Shown: positions 35,445 through 44,519 of the stretch, one piece after another
Numbering within the stretch: position 1 is the stretch's first letter
How the letters are laid out: every line of letters begins with the position of its first letter
DNA from: Syntrophaceticus sp050949745
Lineage (GTDB): Bacteria > Bacillota > DSM-12270 > Thermacetogeniales > Thermacetogeniaceae
NCBI GenBank assembly: GCA_050949745.1
Contig: JBMNGF010000017.1
Location: forward strand, 62,001 to 126,000
Length of the DNA stretch: 64,000 nucleotides
Direction of reading: 5' to 3'
The notes under the pieces: model-generated
Database searches by the model: none
What the model saw: only the letters and a program-made list of their open reading frames with translations
What the model was told of the DNA's origin: nothing
Position numbers and translations under genes: made by a program

Positions 35445-38105
35445 CTATAAGGACTTCAGAGCCGCAAGGCGTTTATGAATCGTCTCTTTCGTCCTTTCTA
35501 GCTCTGCTTCCTTTTCCCTTTCCTTCTCCACCACGGCAGGGGGTGCCTTGGCCAGGAACTGCTCATTAGCCAGCTTCTTCTGTACTCGCTCCAATACCCC
35601 GATGATGGTTTTCTCCTCTTTTTCCAGGCGAGCCAATTCCTTGTCTAGATCTACAAGCCCTGCCAAGGGTAAATAGATCTCCGTTCCTTGCACTACTGTA
35701 GTTAGCGCCTGTTTCGGCTTTGCTTGCCCAGGAGTCGCAATCTCCAATTCACAATTAGCAAGAAGTTCAACATAAGCCCCGTAATTCTGCAGCAGTTTAC
35801 TGTCATTCAGGCCAGCAGCTGCCACACACTTAACTGTTGTTCCGGGATGGATCTTCATCTCTCCGCGCATATTCCTAATCCCGCGAATAACCTCCATCAG
35901 GAACTCCATCTGTCCCTCAGTTTCCTGGTCGACCTGTTCAGAATTGATCTTTGGCCAAGAAGCGATCATGATACTCTCCCCTGTATGTGGGAGATGCTGC
36001 CAGATCTCTTCAGTCAGGAAAGGCATAAAGGGGTGCAAGAGTTCCATTGTATGTGTCAGCACATGGTGAAGCACCGTTTGAGCTGTAACCCTGCTTTCCG
36101 GACTCTCCTTTCCATAAAGCCTGGGTTTGATCACTTCGATATACCAGTCACAAAACTCATTCCAGATGAATTCATATAATAAGCGGGCAGCCTCACCCAG
36201 TTCATAAGCCTCTAAATTATCAGTTACCCCTGCTATTGTTCTATTGAGCCTGCTCAGTATCCAACGATCAACAAGTTCAAGCTGCTCCGGATCATCTAAG
36301 GAAACAGCATCTTTTATATCGAAATCTTCCAGATTCATCATAGCAAAACGGGACGCATTCCAGATCTTATTGGCAAAATTCCTGGTTGACTCCACCTTTT
36401 CCCAGTAAAAGCGCAGATCGTTTCCGGGGGTATTCCCTGTAACCAGAGTGAAGCGCAGGGTATCAGCTCCGTATTTATCGATAACCTCCAGAGGATCAAT
36501 ACCATTGCGCAGGGATTTGCTCATCTTGCGTCCTTGAGCATCCATAATCAGGCCATGAATAAACACATCCCGAAATGGTTCCTCCTGCATGAATTCAAGC
36601 CCCATAAAGATCATCCGCGCTACCCAGAAGAAAATGATATCCCTTCCAGTCACTAAAACTGATGTGGGGTAATAGAAATCCAATTCTTTTGTTTTTTCAG
36701 GCCAGCCCATTGTAGAAAATGGCCATAAAGCAGAACTGAACCATGTATCTAAAACATCCGGCTCCTGCTCCAGGTTAGCACTGTCACACTCGGTACACTC
36801 CTGAGGGTCATCAACAGAGCAGATGACCTGGCCACAGTCCTGACAGTACCAGACAGGAATACGGTGCCCCCACCAAAGCTGTCGGGAGATACACCAATCC
36901 CTGATCTCTTCCAGCCAATTGAGGTAGACCTTCGTAAAGCGTTCAGGTACAAAACGGATATGTCCTTCTTTTACCGCTTTCATGGCAGGATCTGCCAGGG
37001 GTTTCATGCGCACAAACCACTGCTCTGATACCACAGGCTCAATAACTGAACTGCAGCGATAGCAGTGACCGACAGCATGTGAATAATCATCCACCTTCAC
37101 CAGAGCGCCCAGATCCGAAAGATCCTGAACAACACGGCGGCGGGCCTCCTCCCTGGTCATACCGGCATACCCACCGGCTTCTTCAGTCAAAATTCCGTCC
37201 TTGCCAATAACCACAATCTCAGGCAGATTATGACGGCGCCCCATCTCAAAGTCAGCCGGATCATGAGCAGGGGTTATCTTCACTGCCCCGGTACCAAAGG
37301 TCGGGTCAACAGCCTCATCAGCTACAACCGGTATCTCACGGTTCATCAGAGGCAATATAACCATTTTTCCTATCAAACCCGCATAACGTTCATCATCAGG
37401 GTGTACAGCAACCCCTGTATCCCCCATCATGGTCTCCGGACGGGTTGTGGCAACTGTTATACCAGAGCTGCCATCAGCAGCAGGATAATGGACATAATAA
37501 AGTTTGGAGTCCTCATCCTCATGCTCAACTTCGATATCTGAGATGGTTGTCTGGCACTTAGGACACCAGTTGATAATATAACTCCCCTTATAGATCAATC
37601 CCTTCTCATAGAGCTGCCTAAAAACCTCCCGTACGGCACGGGAACAGCCGGCATCCATAGTGAAGCGCTCCCGCTCCCAGTCACAGGAAGCACCCAATCT
37701 CTTGAGCTGATTGATGATCTCTCCGCCATACTCTTCCTTCCAGTCCCAAACCCGCTCTAAGAACCTTTCACGACCGAGGTCATATTTGCTCAGGCCCTCT
37801 TTACTCAGGTCTTCCTCCACCCGAGCCTGGGTAGCGATACCGGCATGATCTGTACCCGGCATCCACAGTGTATTAAAGCCCTGCATCCTTCGCCAGCGTA
37901 TCAAAACATCCTGGATAGTGTTATCCAATGCATGACCCAAATGCAGAGTACCAGTAACATTAGGAGGGGGAATAACAATGCAAAAAGGATCCCCACCCTG
38001 ATCAGGTTCTGCATGAAAATAATTATTCTCCATCCAATATGAATACCACTTCTCCTCAACCTGATGTGGTTCATATACCTTTGGGATTAACTTCTCTTCA
38101 GCCAT
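35445..38105 (-). CDS. valS: Valyl-tRNA synthetase
   Basis: The 886-residue class I synthetase has the HIGH-type motif PPNVTGTLHLGHALDN, the WCISRQLWWGHRIP motif of the catalytic core, an editing domain (TTRPETMMGDTGVAVHP), the KMSKS loop GRKMSKSLRNG, and a C-terminal coiled-coil arm (ARLEKEEKTIIGVLERVQKKLANEQF). It charges tRNA-Val. GGATGGTAA precedes the ATG. No T-box was seen in the 280 bases upstream, unlike many Firmicute valS genes. Confidence 0.97.
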   Translation of the reverse strand: MAEEKLIPKVYEPHQVEEKWYSYWMENNYFHAEPDQGGDPFCIVIPPPNVTGTLHLGHALDNTIQDVLIRWRRMQGFNTLWMPGTDHAGIATQARVEEDLSKEGLSKYDLGRERFLERVWDWKEEYGGEIINQLKRLGASCDWERERFTMDAGCSRAVREVFRQLYEKGLIYKGSYIINWCPKCQTTISDIEVEHEDEDSKLYYVHYPAADGSSGITVATTRPETMMGDTGVAVHPDDERYAGLIGKMVILPLMNREIPVVADEAVDPTFGTGAVKITPAHDPADFEMGRRHNLPEIVVIGKDGILTEEAGGYAGMTREEARRRVVQDLSDLGALVKVDDYSHAVGHCYRCSSVIEPVVSEQWFVRMKPLADPAMKAVKEGHIRFVPERFTKVYLNWLEEIRDWCISRQLWWGHRIPVWYCQDCGQVICSVDDPQECTECDSANLEQEPDVLDTWFSSALWPFSTMGWPEKTKELDFYYPTSVLVTGRDIIFFWVARMIFMGLEFMQEEPFRDVFIHGLIMDAQGRKMSKSLRNGIDPLEVIDKYGADTLRFTLVTGNTPGNDLRFYWEKVESTRNFANKIWNASRFAMMNLEDFDIKDAVSLDDPEQLELVDRWILSRLNRTIAGVTDNLEAYELGEAARLLYEFIWNEFCDWYIEVIKPRLYGKESPESRVTAQTVLHHVLTHTMELLHPFMPFLTEEIWQHLPHTGESIMIASWPKINSEQVDQETEGQMEFLMEVIRGIRNMRGEMKIHPGTTVKCVAAAGLNDSKLLQNYGAYVELLANCELEIATPGQAKPKQALTTVVQGTEIYLPLAGLVDLDKELARLEKEEKTIIGVLERVQKKLANEQFLAKAPPAVVEKEREKEAELERTKETIHKRLAALKSL

Positions 38106-38189
38106 TTACCATCCCTCTGTCCCTTTAATTCGATAACGCAATATCTTGTTCAATTGTACGTTTTAAATGCAACATTTGTCAACCAGAGT

Positions 38190-38224
38190 GGTGGTTGGTG
38201 GTTAGTCGTTGGTGGTTGGTATCC
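38190..38224. repeat. Heptamer tandem repeat upstream of valS
   Basis: Four clear period-7 units on the plus strand (GTGGTTG, GTGGTTA, GTCGTTG, GTGGTTG). Immediately followed by a family A cluster. Confidence 0.8.
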
Positions 38225-38228
38225 ACCA

Positions 38229-38304
38229 GGCAGAAGCACACAGAAGCACAGGGACGGTCCTTTTGCATCAGGGGAAACAAAGGGACAGTCCTTTTGAGTC
38301 AGTA
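38229..38304. repeat. Tandem family A elements (GGGACGGTCC, GGGACAGTCC)
   Basis: Two copies in a row: CACAGGGACGGTCCTTTTGCATC and AAAGGGACAGTCCTTTTGAGTC. Confidence 0.7.
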
Positions 38305-38388
38305 GGTAAGCTGTCGCCGGAAGGAAGAGAATCTGTCTATGGCGAATAATGACAGAGGCGCAAATCCAATTATGAAAGGATGTTAGAT

Positions 38389-38658
38389 ATGGATATTGTG
38401 CAGCTTATGATTCTGATCATTATTGCTCTTGGGCTGGTCTACTACTTCCTGGTGGCGACAAGTGTAAAAAAACAGAGAGCCCGCGTCATAGACCTCCTTG
38501 CTGCCGGCCTTTTACTCTTTGTCAGCTCCTATCTGGAAGGGTGGCTTCCGAAACAGCTTGCCTTGAACAGCACCCAAATAGCCGGTTTCTTGATTTTTGC
38601 CTACGGATGGATCATAGTGATCAGGGAAAAATTCCGGGAAGGGCTTGACGATGAATAA
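38389..38658 (+). CDS. Uncharacterised small membrane protein, 89 residues
   Basis: Three hydrophobic segments (LMILIIIALGLVYYFLVA; LLAAGLLLFVSSYL; IAGFLIFAYGWIIVI) and an acidic C-terminus. I do not recognise the family. The ATG at 38389 has AAAGGA 8 nt upstream; the ATG at 38380 is too close to it. It lies alone between repeat clusters and converges on the opuC operon. Confidence 0.65.
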   Translation: MDIVQLMILIIIALGLVYYFLVATSVKKQRARVIDLLAAGLLLFVSSYLEGWLPKQLALNSTQIAGFLIFAYGWIIVIREKFREGLDDE

Positions 38659-38696
38659 CTGTAAGCAATAAAGCATTTCTGGCAAAAGAGATGTGG

Positions 38697-38730
38697 GGGG
38701 AGCACAGGGGACGGTTCCTTTGACTCATAT
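38697..38730. repeat. Family A element
   Basis: AGCACAGGGGACGGTTCCTTTGACTC, followed by a doubled ATGACTC, sits just beyond the last gene of the opuC operon. Confidence 0.65.
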
Positions 38731-38733
38731 GAC

Positions 38734-39384
38734 TCATGCTCCTAACAGTCCGTACTTTTTTTGGACTCCATTCTCCAGCCATCCAATAAGCCTGTCAAGC
38801 AAAACAGTAGCAAGTGCGACAACTATGGTTCCCGCAACCATTAAACCGCTATTGTACGTACGCATGCCCTGCATAATTATATTTCCCATACCACCCCCGC
38901 CGATAAAAGTTGCATAGGTAGCCATTGAAAAGCTCATCACAACAGAGGTGCGAATTCCTGCAATAATAACAGGAAAAGCTAGTGGAAGCTCTACTCGCAT
39001 CAAAACTTGGCCTTTACTCGCCCCCATCCCAACAGCTGCTTCTTTGGCAGCAGCAGAAACCTGGTTGATCCCAACATAAGTGTTGCGTAAAACAGGCAAT
39101 AAACTGTAGATGGTGAGTGCAACAACTGCTGGTTTAGTTCCAATACCCATAATCGGTATTAAAAAACCAAGAAGCGCTAGGATTGGAATTGTATATAAAG
39201 CTCCTGCAATACCAACAACAACCTCTCCTAGCCGACGTGAACGGGAAATTAATATCCCTACGGTTATACCAAGAGCGATAGCTATGCAGCTTGACCAAAC
39301 TACGAGTAGAATATGGGTGTTAAGTGCTGAAAAGATAATATCCTTTTTCGTAATAAAAATGTTCCATGCATCAACAAACACCAT
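38734..39384 (-). CDS. opuCD: OpuCD/ProW-type ABC permease (osmolyte uptake)
   Basis: This 216-residue permease has about five or six membrane segments and the binding-protein-dependent transport motif (KEAAVGMGASKGQVLMRVELPLAFPVIIAG). It belongs to the OpuB/OpuC class for glycine betaine, carnitine or choline. It is the second permease of the operon and lies at its 3' end, 24 bases after opuCA. GGAGGTGTG precedes the ATG. Confidence 0.88.
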   Translation of the reverse strand: MVFVDAWNIFITKKDIIFSALNTHILLVVWSSCIAIALGITVGILISRSRRLGEVVVGIAGALYTIPILALLGFLIPIMGIGTKPAVVALTIYSLLPVLRNTYVGINQVSAAAKEAAVGMGASKGQVLMRVELPLAFPVIIAGIRTSVVMSFSMATYATFIGGGGMGNIIMQGMRTYNSGLMVAGTIVVALATVLLDRLIGWLENGVQKKYGLLGA

Positions 39385-39408
39385 GAATGCACACCTCCTC
39401 CCCTCACT

Positions 39409-40506
39409 TCACGGCGTCATTAGTGCAGCACATGCTTCGAAAGTAACAACACCCAAAAAAATCTCGTCTTCATTTACTACTGGCAGCCAGGAACGGCCGT
39501 TCCAAAGCATGTTTTCAATTGTGCTTTTAACAGAGGAATTGGGAAGGCAAGGTGGTGGCAAAGGCGAAACTTTTTCATCGCTTATTCGCCCTTGCAAATC
39601 CAAATCCTTTAGGTTTAGATAACCCTTGCAAATATCGCGCTCATTTAGAACAAATACATTGTCCCACCCATCGAAAAGATCAGTATCTTTAAAAGACACA
39701 GTTTGCCCATTATAAAACTTGGGAACACTTCGGTTAATTATCTGAGTTACAGGCACTGCATCAAGGGCATCAAGAACAGCTCCCTGACCTACAAATGCGC
39801 GAACAAACTGGTCTTCGCTTTTTATAATTTCCATAGCTGTTCCTATTTCAATAAACTTCCCTTTCCGCATGATCCCTATTTGGTTCCCAACCTTAAAAGC
39901 CTCCTGCATATCATGTGTAACAAAAATAATCGTCTTATTTATGGTTTCTTGTATATGTAGTAGTTCGTTCTGGAGTTGCTCTCTTGTAATGGGATCAACC
40001 GCACCAAAAGGTTCATCCATGAGCAGGATTTCAGGGTTTGCAGCTAAAGCCCGGGCAACTCCCACCCTTTGTTGTTGACCACCACTTAGCTCGCGAGGGT
40101 ACCTGTCAAGGTACGACTCAGAAAGCCCCACTGTTTGTATTAGCTCTTCTGCTCGTTCCCATCGTTGTTTTTTAGGATACTTCATCAATTGGAGCACAAA
40201 GGTTATGTTTTCCCGAATCGTCAAATGCGGTAAAAGCCCGATATACTGAATTACATAACCGATGGAGCGACGGAGCTCAACAGGGTCAAGCTCTGTCACA
40301 TCCTTTCCCCTCACATAAATGTTTCCGCTCGTATGGGGTATCAGCTGGTTAATCATTTTCAAGGTTGTTGTCTTACCGCAGCCCGATGGGCCGATAAGTA
40401 TAAATATTTCTCCCTCTCGAACTTGAAAACTTACATCATCCACTACCTTTTCTGTTACATAAACCTTACTAACACGCTCAAATTCAACAGCGTTATCATT
40501 ACCCAT
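39409..40506 (-). CDS. opuCA: OpuCA-type ABC ATPase with CBS domains
   Basis: The 365-residue protein has an ABC ATPase domain (Walker A GPSGCGKTT, signature LSGGQQQRVGVARAL, Walker B LLMDEPFGAVDPITR, H-loop FVTHDMQEA) and a C-terminal CBS pair (residues 255-365, with INRSVPKF and NGRSWLPVVNEDEIFLGVVTF). In OpuA/OpuC transporters the CBS pair senses ionic strength or cyclic di-AMP. It drives import of a compatible solute with the two permeases encoded on either side. The first CBS half looks short. Confidence 0.92.
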   Translation of the reverse strand: MGNDNAVEFERVSKVYVTEKVVDDVSFQVREGEIFILIGPSGCGKTTTLKMINQLIPHTSGNIYVRGKDVTELDPVELRRSIGYVIQYIGLLPHLTIRENITFVLQLMKYPKKQRWERAEELIQTVGLSESYLDRYPRELSGGQQQRVGVARALAANPEILLMDEPFGAVDPITREQLQNELLHIQETINKTIIFVTHDMQEAFKVGNQIGIMRKGKFIEIGTAMEIIKSEDQFVRAFVGQGAVLDALDAVPVTQIINRSVPKFYNGQTVSFKDTDLFDGWDNVFVLNERDICKGYLNLKDLDLQGRISDEKVSPLPPPCLPNSSVKSTIENMLWNGRSWLPVVNEDEIFLGVVTFEACAALMTP

Positions 40507-40528
40507 ACATTATCACTCCAATTTGCAA

Positions 40529-41446
40529 CTAGATGAGATTTTGAGACTCTAAGAACTCCCTTGCCACATCAACAGGGTCTTTCTGCTCAACTTCCACCTG
40601 ATAATTGAGCCCAATCATAGTTTCTTCGTCGATATTACCGAAAAGTGGCTTCAGTGCTTCTTCAATTTCGGGGAATTCCTCAAGAACCTCTGCACGGACT
40701 ACATACATACCATCATAATGTGGATAGAAATTTTTGTCGTCTTCAAGCACAGTGAGGTCATACTCCTTCAAACGTCCATCAGTAGAGAAACAAGTGGTAA
40801 CATCACCCTGCCCTTGAGCTAAAGCCTCATAAAAAAAGTTTGTATCGACCATTTTTTTCTCAAGATCTAAGCCATATTCTTTTTGCAGTCCTGGATACAC
40901 ATCTGGCCTTGTCCAAGTTGTAGAATCTCCAACCAATGTTAATCCTGGGTGTTCAGCTAGATCAGAAAGTGTCTTAATATTCAGCTCTTCCGCTTTTTCC
41001 TTAATCATAGCTATAGCAAAGGTATTATTAAAACCCAGCGGAGGCAAACAAGCGATATTAAATTCTTCCTCATACGATTTTTTTGTTTTTTCATAAATCT
41101 CCTCTCGGTCATGGAGTACAGGCTGCTTCAGTACCACCATCCAAGATGTGCCGGTGTATTCAGGATACAGATCAATCTGCCCCTCTACCATTGCAGGGTG
41201 AAGGATCTCTGTTGCCCCCATACCAATTTTACTTTTGTCTACTTCTAAATCAGTTTTTTCCTCAATTAAAATCGCAGCCATATGCCCCAGAATATATCCC
41301 TCGGCATACTGCTTGCTTGCCACAACAACTTCACCTTTCGACTGTTGAGGTTCTCCCCCTTCTTCACTACTACAACCACCTAACAAAATAAAACTGCCGA
41401 CGAAAACCGCTAGCAATAAACAAATTATTTTTCTGTTTTTAAACAC
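40529..41446 (-). CDS. opuCC: OpuCC-type substrate-binding lipoprotein
   Basis: The 305-residue protein has a lipoprotein signal (ICLLLAVFVGSFILLGGC, lipid on the Cys) followed by the OpuAC-type binding domain (VVASKQYAEGYILGHMAAILIEEKTD; LYPEYTGTSW; STDGRLKEYDL). It captures betaine, carnitine or choline outside the cell. The start is GTG at 41446, 8 nt after AGGAGG; a four-codon ATG frame (ATGAGTGTTTAA) overlaps this start. Confidence 0.92.
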   Translation of the reverse strand: MFKNRKIICLLLAVFVGSFILLGGCSSEEGGEPQQSKGEVVVASKQYAEGYILGHMAAILIEEKTDLEVDKSKIGMGATEILHPAMVEGQIDLYPEYTGTSWMVVLKQPVLHDREEIYEKTKKSYEEEFNIACLPPLGFNNTFAIAMIKEKAEELNIKTLSDLAEHPGLTLVGDSTTWTRPDVYPGLQKEYGLDLEKKMVDTNFFYEALAQGQGDVTTCFSTDGRLKEYDLTVLEDDKNFYPHYDGMYVVRAEVLEEFPEIEEALKPLFGNIDEETMIGLNYQVEVEQKDPVDVAREFLESQNLI

Positions 41447-41493
41447 TCATAAAACCTCCTGAAAAGTAATGATTATTCAACCTTGACTAAATT

Positions 41494-42141
41494 CTAACTA
41501 CCAAACTTGACCTGCAATCGGCGCTCCATATACCCTAAACTTTGGTCAAAAAGCACAGCCATAGCTGCTACTGGAATCGTTCCGGCAATGAGCATGTTAT
41601 TATCCATCATGGAGATCCCTGTAAAGATTAACTCCCCCAGGCCACCGGCACCCACAAGGGCACCCAATGTTGCAACTCCCACAGTCAATACAGCAACTGT
41701 TCTGACACTTGCCATAATTACTGGAAGTGCTAAAGGCAGTTCAATTTTCAAAAGTAATTGAGACTGTGTTGCACCCATACCCAGAGCCGCCTCCTTCACT
41801 GCCGGATCAACGGTCGCTAACCCTGCACAGGTATTACGCAGCACTGGAAGCCAGGAATATATTACCAAGGCGATAATGGCAGGCATCCAACCCAACCCTA
41901 AAAACGGCAGTAGAAATCCCAGCATCGCTAATGAAGGAATAGTGTAAAGCATCCCTGCGATATCAATAACATATGCGCTTATTTTGGGGCGCCGCGAAAT
42001 GAAGATTCCTAGGGGAACTGCGGTGAATATACCAATCATTGCACCGCTTACTGCCAAAAACAGGTGCTGTCCAGTTAATCTAGCAATTTCAATCCATGCT
42101 TCAGAAACATACTGAAAAAATTGTACTACTATACCATCCAC
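41494..42141 (-). CDS. opuCB: OpuCB-type ABC permease
   Basis: This 215-residue permease resembles the one at 38734-39384: five or six membrane segments and VKEAALGMGATQSQLLLKIELPLALPVIMASVR. It is the first gene of the operon, giving the order permease-binding protein-ATPase-permease rather than the usual ATPase-first order. The start is GTG at 42141 with only a weak ribosome binding site. A short frame with a strong site (GGAGGTGAG, ATG near 42171) overlaps the start and could couple translation. Confidence 0.86.
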   Translation of the reverse strand: MDGIVVQFFQYVSEAWIEIARLTGQHLFLAVSGAMIGIFTAVPLGIFISRRPKISAYVIDIAGMLYTIPSLAMLGFLLPFLGLGWMPAIIALVIYSWLPVLRNTCAGLATVDPAVKEAALGMGATQSQLLLKIELPLALPVIMASVRTVAVLTVGVATLGALVGAGGLGELIFTGISMMDNNMLIAGTIPVAAMAVLFDQSLGYMERRLQVKFGS

Positions 42142-42478
42142 CTTTTCTTGCTACGCCCCTTTCTGCATATGACATCTTACTCACCTCCACATTCCCGGAA
42201 AACATCCTTTAGCCATTGTTTTATATTTAGGATTTCCTCAATGATGGTTTTCATCATCATCCAAGCACACAATATAAACACATAAATGATATGTGCCCTT
42301 AAAGAAATTATTTAAGAGTTACAAGCTAGGTCGCTTTCGAAAAAGCCTCTGTAATTGGAAAAGTGCATATGTAAACCGGTTCATAACCAGAGGAGTGGAG
42401 TCAAAACCGGTAATGCTAGAGGGGTTACTAAACCCGCCAAAACCTGCCCGCTAATTTCTTAAATTTCTGACATCTTAT

Positions 42479-42506
42479 ATTGTAACATAAAGTTGTCAGT
42501 TGTTAA
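42479..42506 (-). promoter_or_regulatory. Candidate sigma-A promoter of the opuC operon
   Basis: TTAACA (42506-42501) and TACAAT (42484-42479) with a 16-base spacer on the minus strand. Confidence 0.45.
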
Positions 42507-42577
42507 AGAGGCGTGTGTATTATATGTGTGACAAGCGTAGCAAAAAAGGAGATAGTTTTCGTAATACAGACATAACA

Positions 42578-42611
42578 AAAGGGACATGGAGACGGTTCTC
42601 GCGTCTCATCC
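42578..42611. repeat. Family A element
   Basis: AAAAGGGACATGGAGACGGTTCTCGCGTCTC contains the GACGGTTC core and a GAGAC/GTCTC pair. Confidence 0.65.
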
Positions 42612-42675
42612 TCTCGGTTATGGATTAGGTATTCCCCCTTGCACTCCTTGCACCCTCGTTTTGTGCAACCATTCT

Positions 42676-42717
42676 TTTTCCCAACGACCGACGACCAACC
42701 ACTAACAACTAATTCTA
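42676..42717. repeat. Heptamer tandem repeat at the pstA stop
   Basis: Read on the minus strand, units TTAGTTG, TTAGTGG, TTGGTCG, TCGGTCG and TTGGGAA begin five bases after the pstA TAG. Confidence 0.75.
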
Positions 42718-43563
42718 GGCACCTCCTCTTATCCTCCTGATCAGGAGCTGCATCAGGTAGTAACCGCCCAGATTGAGCAGGAGGATCACTAAAACCAGCA
42801 CTGCTGCTGTGGCAAAAGCGACGGCAAATTCACCGGTTTCCATGGCCACCAGATAGAGATGCATAGATAGGGTGCGGCCAGGGCTGAAGATCGATCTGGG
42901 CACCAGAAGGGAGCCTCCCAATGTCAGCAAAAGGGGGGCTGTTTCACCGATCACCCGACCTACCCCCAATAATGTGGCTGTCAATATTCCCGGCAGGGCG
43001 CCTGGCAGGACAACATGAAGTACTGTATGCCATTTGCTCACCCCCAGTGCCATGCTCCCCTCCCGTAAAGATGCAGGAATAGTCTGCAGGGCTTCCTCAG
43101 ATACACGGATCATAGTAGGTAGAATCATACAAAAGGCGGTTAGTGAGCCGGAGAGTATCGACCAACCGCCGGTCAGCGGACGCAGCAGCACAACGAAGAA
43201 AGCAAAACCAAACAAGCCGATCACAATTGATGGAATACCTGCCAAGGCATCTGTAAAAAACCTGATTATTCGCACCAGAATACCCCCCCTGGTAAACTCG
43301 GTCAGATAGATGGCGGCGCCCACACCTATCGGCACTGCCAGCAGCATCGTAAACACTGTAAAATAAATCGTACCCAGCAAAGGGGAAAAGATGCCCCCTG
43401 CACTGCCCATCTGACGCGGATTTTCCAGGAGGAATGAAATACTTAGCTGTCCCAATCCCTGGATCATAATGTAGCCAATGATAACAACTAAAGAGCCGAT
43501 AGTAAGCAGCGCAGCAACCCAGAATATCCCTTCTGCTAACCTTTCTTTTATTTGATCGCTCAC
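42715..43563 (-). CDS. pstA: PstA, phosphate ABC transporter permease
   Basis: The 282-residue protein has six membrane segments and the permease motif REGSMALGVSKWHTVLHVVLPGALPGI. An ETAPLLLTLGGS segment is typical of PstA. With PstC it forms the channel for high-affinity phosphate import. Its GTG start overlaps the pstC stop by four bases. It is the last gene of the pst operon here. Confidence 0.94.
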   Translation of the reverse strand: MSDQIKERLAEGIFWVAALLTIGSLVVIIGYIMIQGLGQLSISFLLENPRQMGSAGGIFSPLLGTIYFTVFTMLLAVPIGVGAAIYLTEFTRGGILVRIIRFFTDALAGIPSIVIGLFGFAFFVVLLRPLTGGWSILSGSLTAFCMILPTMIRVSEEALQTIPASLREGSMALGVSKWHTVLHVVLPGALPGILTATLLGVGRVIGETAPLLLTLGGSLLVPRSIFSPGRTLSMHLYLVAMETGEFAVAFATAAVLVLVILLLNLGGYYLMQLLIRRIRGGA

Positions 43564-44453
43564 CCGCTGCGCACTCCTTTCCCACCGATAAGCAGGGCAA
43601 AACTATTCAAAAGCATGATCACAAGAAAGAGCACAATTCCGGTAGCAAACAGTGCTTGAGCATGCTCTCCGGCTGCATAGCCCATCTCCAATCCGATATT
43701 GCCGCTTAAGGTACGTGTCGGCGAAAAGATAGAACGGGGAACAGCAGGTGCATTTCCAGCAACCATCAGAATGGCCATCGTTTCCCCGATCGCCCTGCCC
43801 ATCCCCAGAACCACTCCTGCCATAATGCCTGTACGGGCAGCTGGAAGTGTGTTGTAGATAATGGTCTGCCAGCGAGATACACCCAGGGCAAAAGAGCCCT
43901 CTTTATATTCATTAGGGACCGCCCGCAGAGCATCCTCAGAAATACTCACAATCGTAGGTAGAATCATGATCCCCAGCACCAGTGATGCAGCTATAATCCC
44001 AAAACCTGTCCTCATCTCAGGGGATAATATTCCTTCAAACCAATATACAGCTATATAGCGCACCAAAGGCACAATGACTGTCATTCCGAATAAGCCATAA
44101 ACAACAGAAGGGATTCCCGCCAGCAGTTCCACCGCCCGGCGGGTCCAAAGGGCGATCCCCCCTGGAGCATACTCAGCCAAAAAAACTGCAGTCATTACGC
44201 CTAGAGGAACTCCGATAATCAATGCACCCAGAGTTACTGCCAGTGTACCGATCACCATCGGTAATATGCCAAATACCCCTTCTCCCGGCAGCCAATCCCT
44301 TCCTAATAGAAAGGATAAAAACCCCCTTTTCTCCAGAAGAGGGTATCCCTGCAGAAACACAAATAAGCCAACAAGTATGACTACCAGGGTTGAGGCCATA
44401 GCACAGAACAGGAGTATTTTTTCATACATTTTTTCCTTTATGGAAAGCAGCAT
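43560..44453 (-). CDS. pstC: PstC, phosphate ABC transporter permease
   Basis: About 297 residues with six membrane segments and KEGSFALGVSRWQTIIYNTLPAARTGI and RAIGETMAILMVAGN, typical of PstC. Together with PstA it forms the transmembrane channel. The ATG at 44453 has AAGGGGAT just upstream; the ORF extends six codons further to a TTG. It follows pstS by about 60 bases that contain a heptamer repeat. Confidence 0.94.
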   Translation of the reverse strand: MLLSIKEKMYEKILLFCAMASTLVVILVGLFVFLQGYPLLEKRGFLSFLLGRDWLPGEGVFGILPMVIGTLAVTLGALIIGVPLGVMTAVFLAEYAPGGIALWTRRAVELLAGIPSVVYGLFGMTVIVPLVRYIAVYWFEGILSPEMRTGFGIIAASLVLGIMILPTIVSISEDALRAVPNEYKEGSFALGVSRWQTIIYNTLPAARTGIMAGVVLGMGRAIGETMAILMVAGNAPAVPRSIFSPTRTLSGNIGLEMGYAAGEHAQALFATGIVLFLVIMLLNSFALLIGGKGVRSG

Positions 44454-44494
44454 TATAAAATCCCCTTCCAATGCCTGCTTGCTTTATTGTCTTC

Positions 44495-44519
44495 CCAACC
44501 ACCAACCACTAACCACCTA
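44495..44519. repeat. Heptamer tandem repeat at the pstS stop
   Basis: On the minus strand the pstS stop codon TAG is followed at once by GTGG, TTAGTGG, TTGGTGG, TTGGGAA. Confidence 0.75.

Larger units (their letters stand above)
42142..42714. other. Long leader/intergenic region between pstA and opuCB
   Basis: About 570 bases. It holds the heptamer repeat (42676), a family A repeat (42578), a candidate promoter (42479-42506) and a leader of about 330 bases before opuCB. The leader contains several inverted repeats (ACCGGTTT/AAAACCGG around 42380-42410) but no riboswitch I can name. Confidence 0.5.

Noticed and set aside
38106..38388. Possible T-box in front of valS
   Set aside because: No GGUGGNACCGCG-type sequence or terminator hairpin could be found on the minus strand; only repeats are present.
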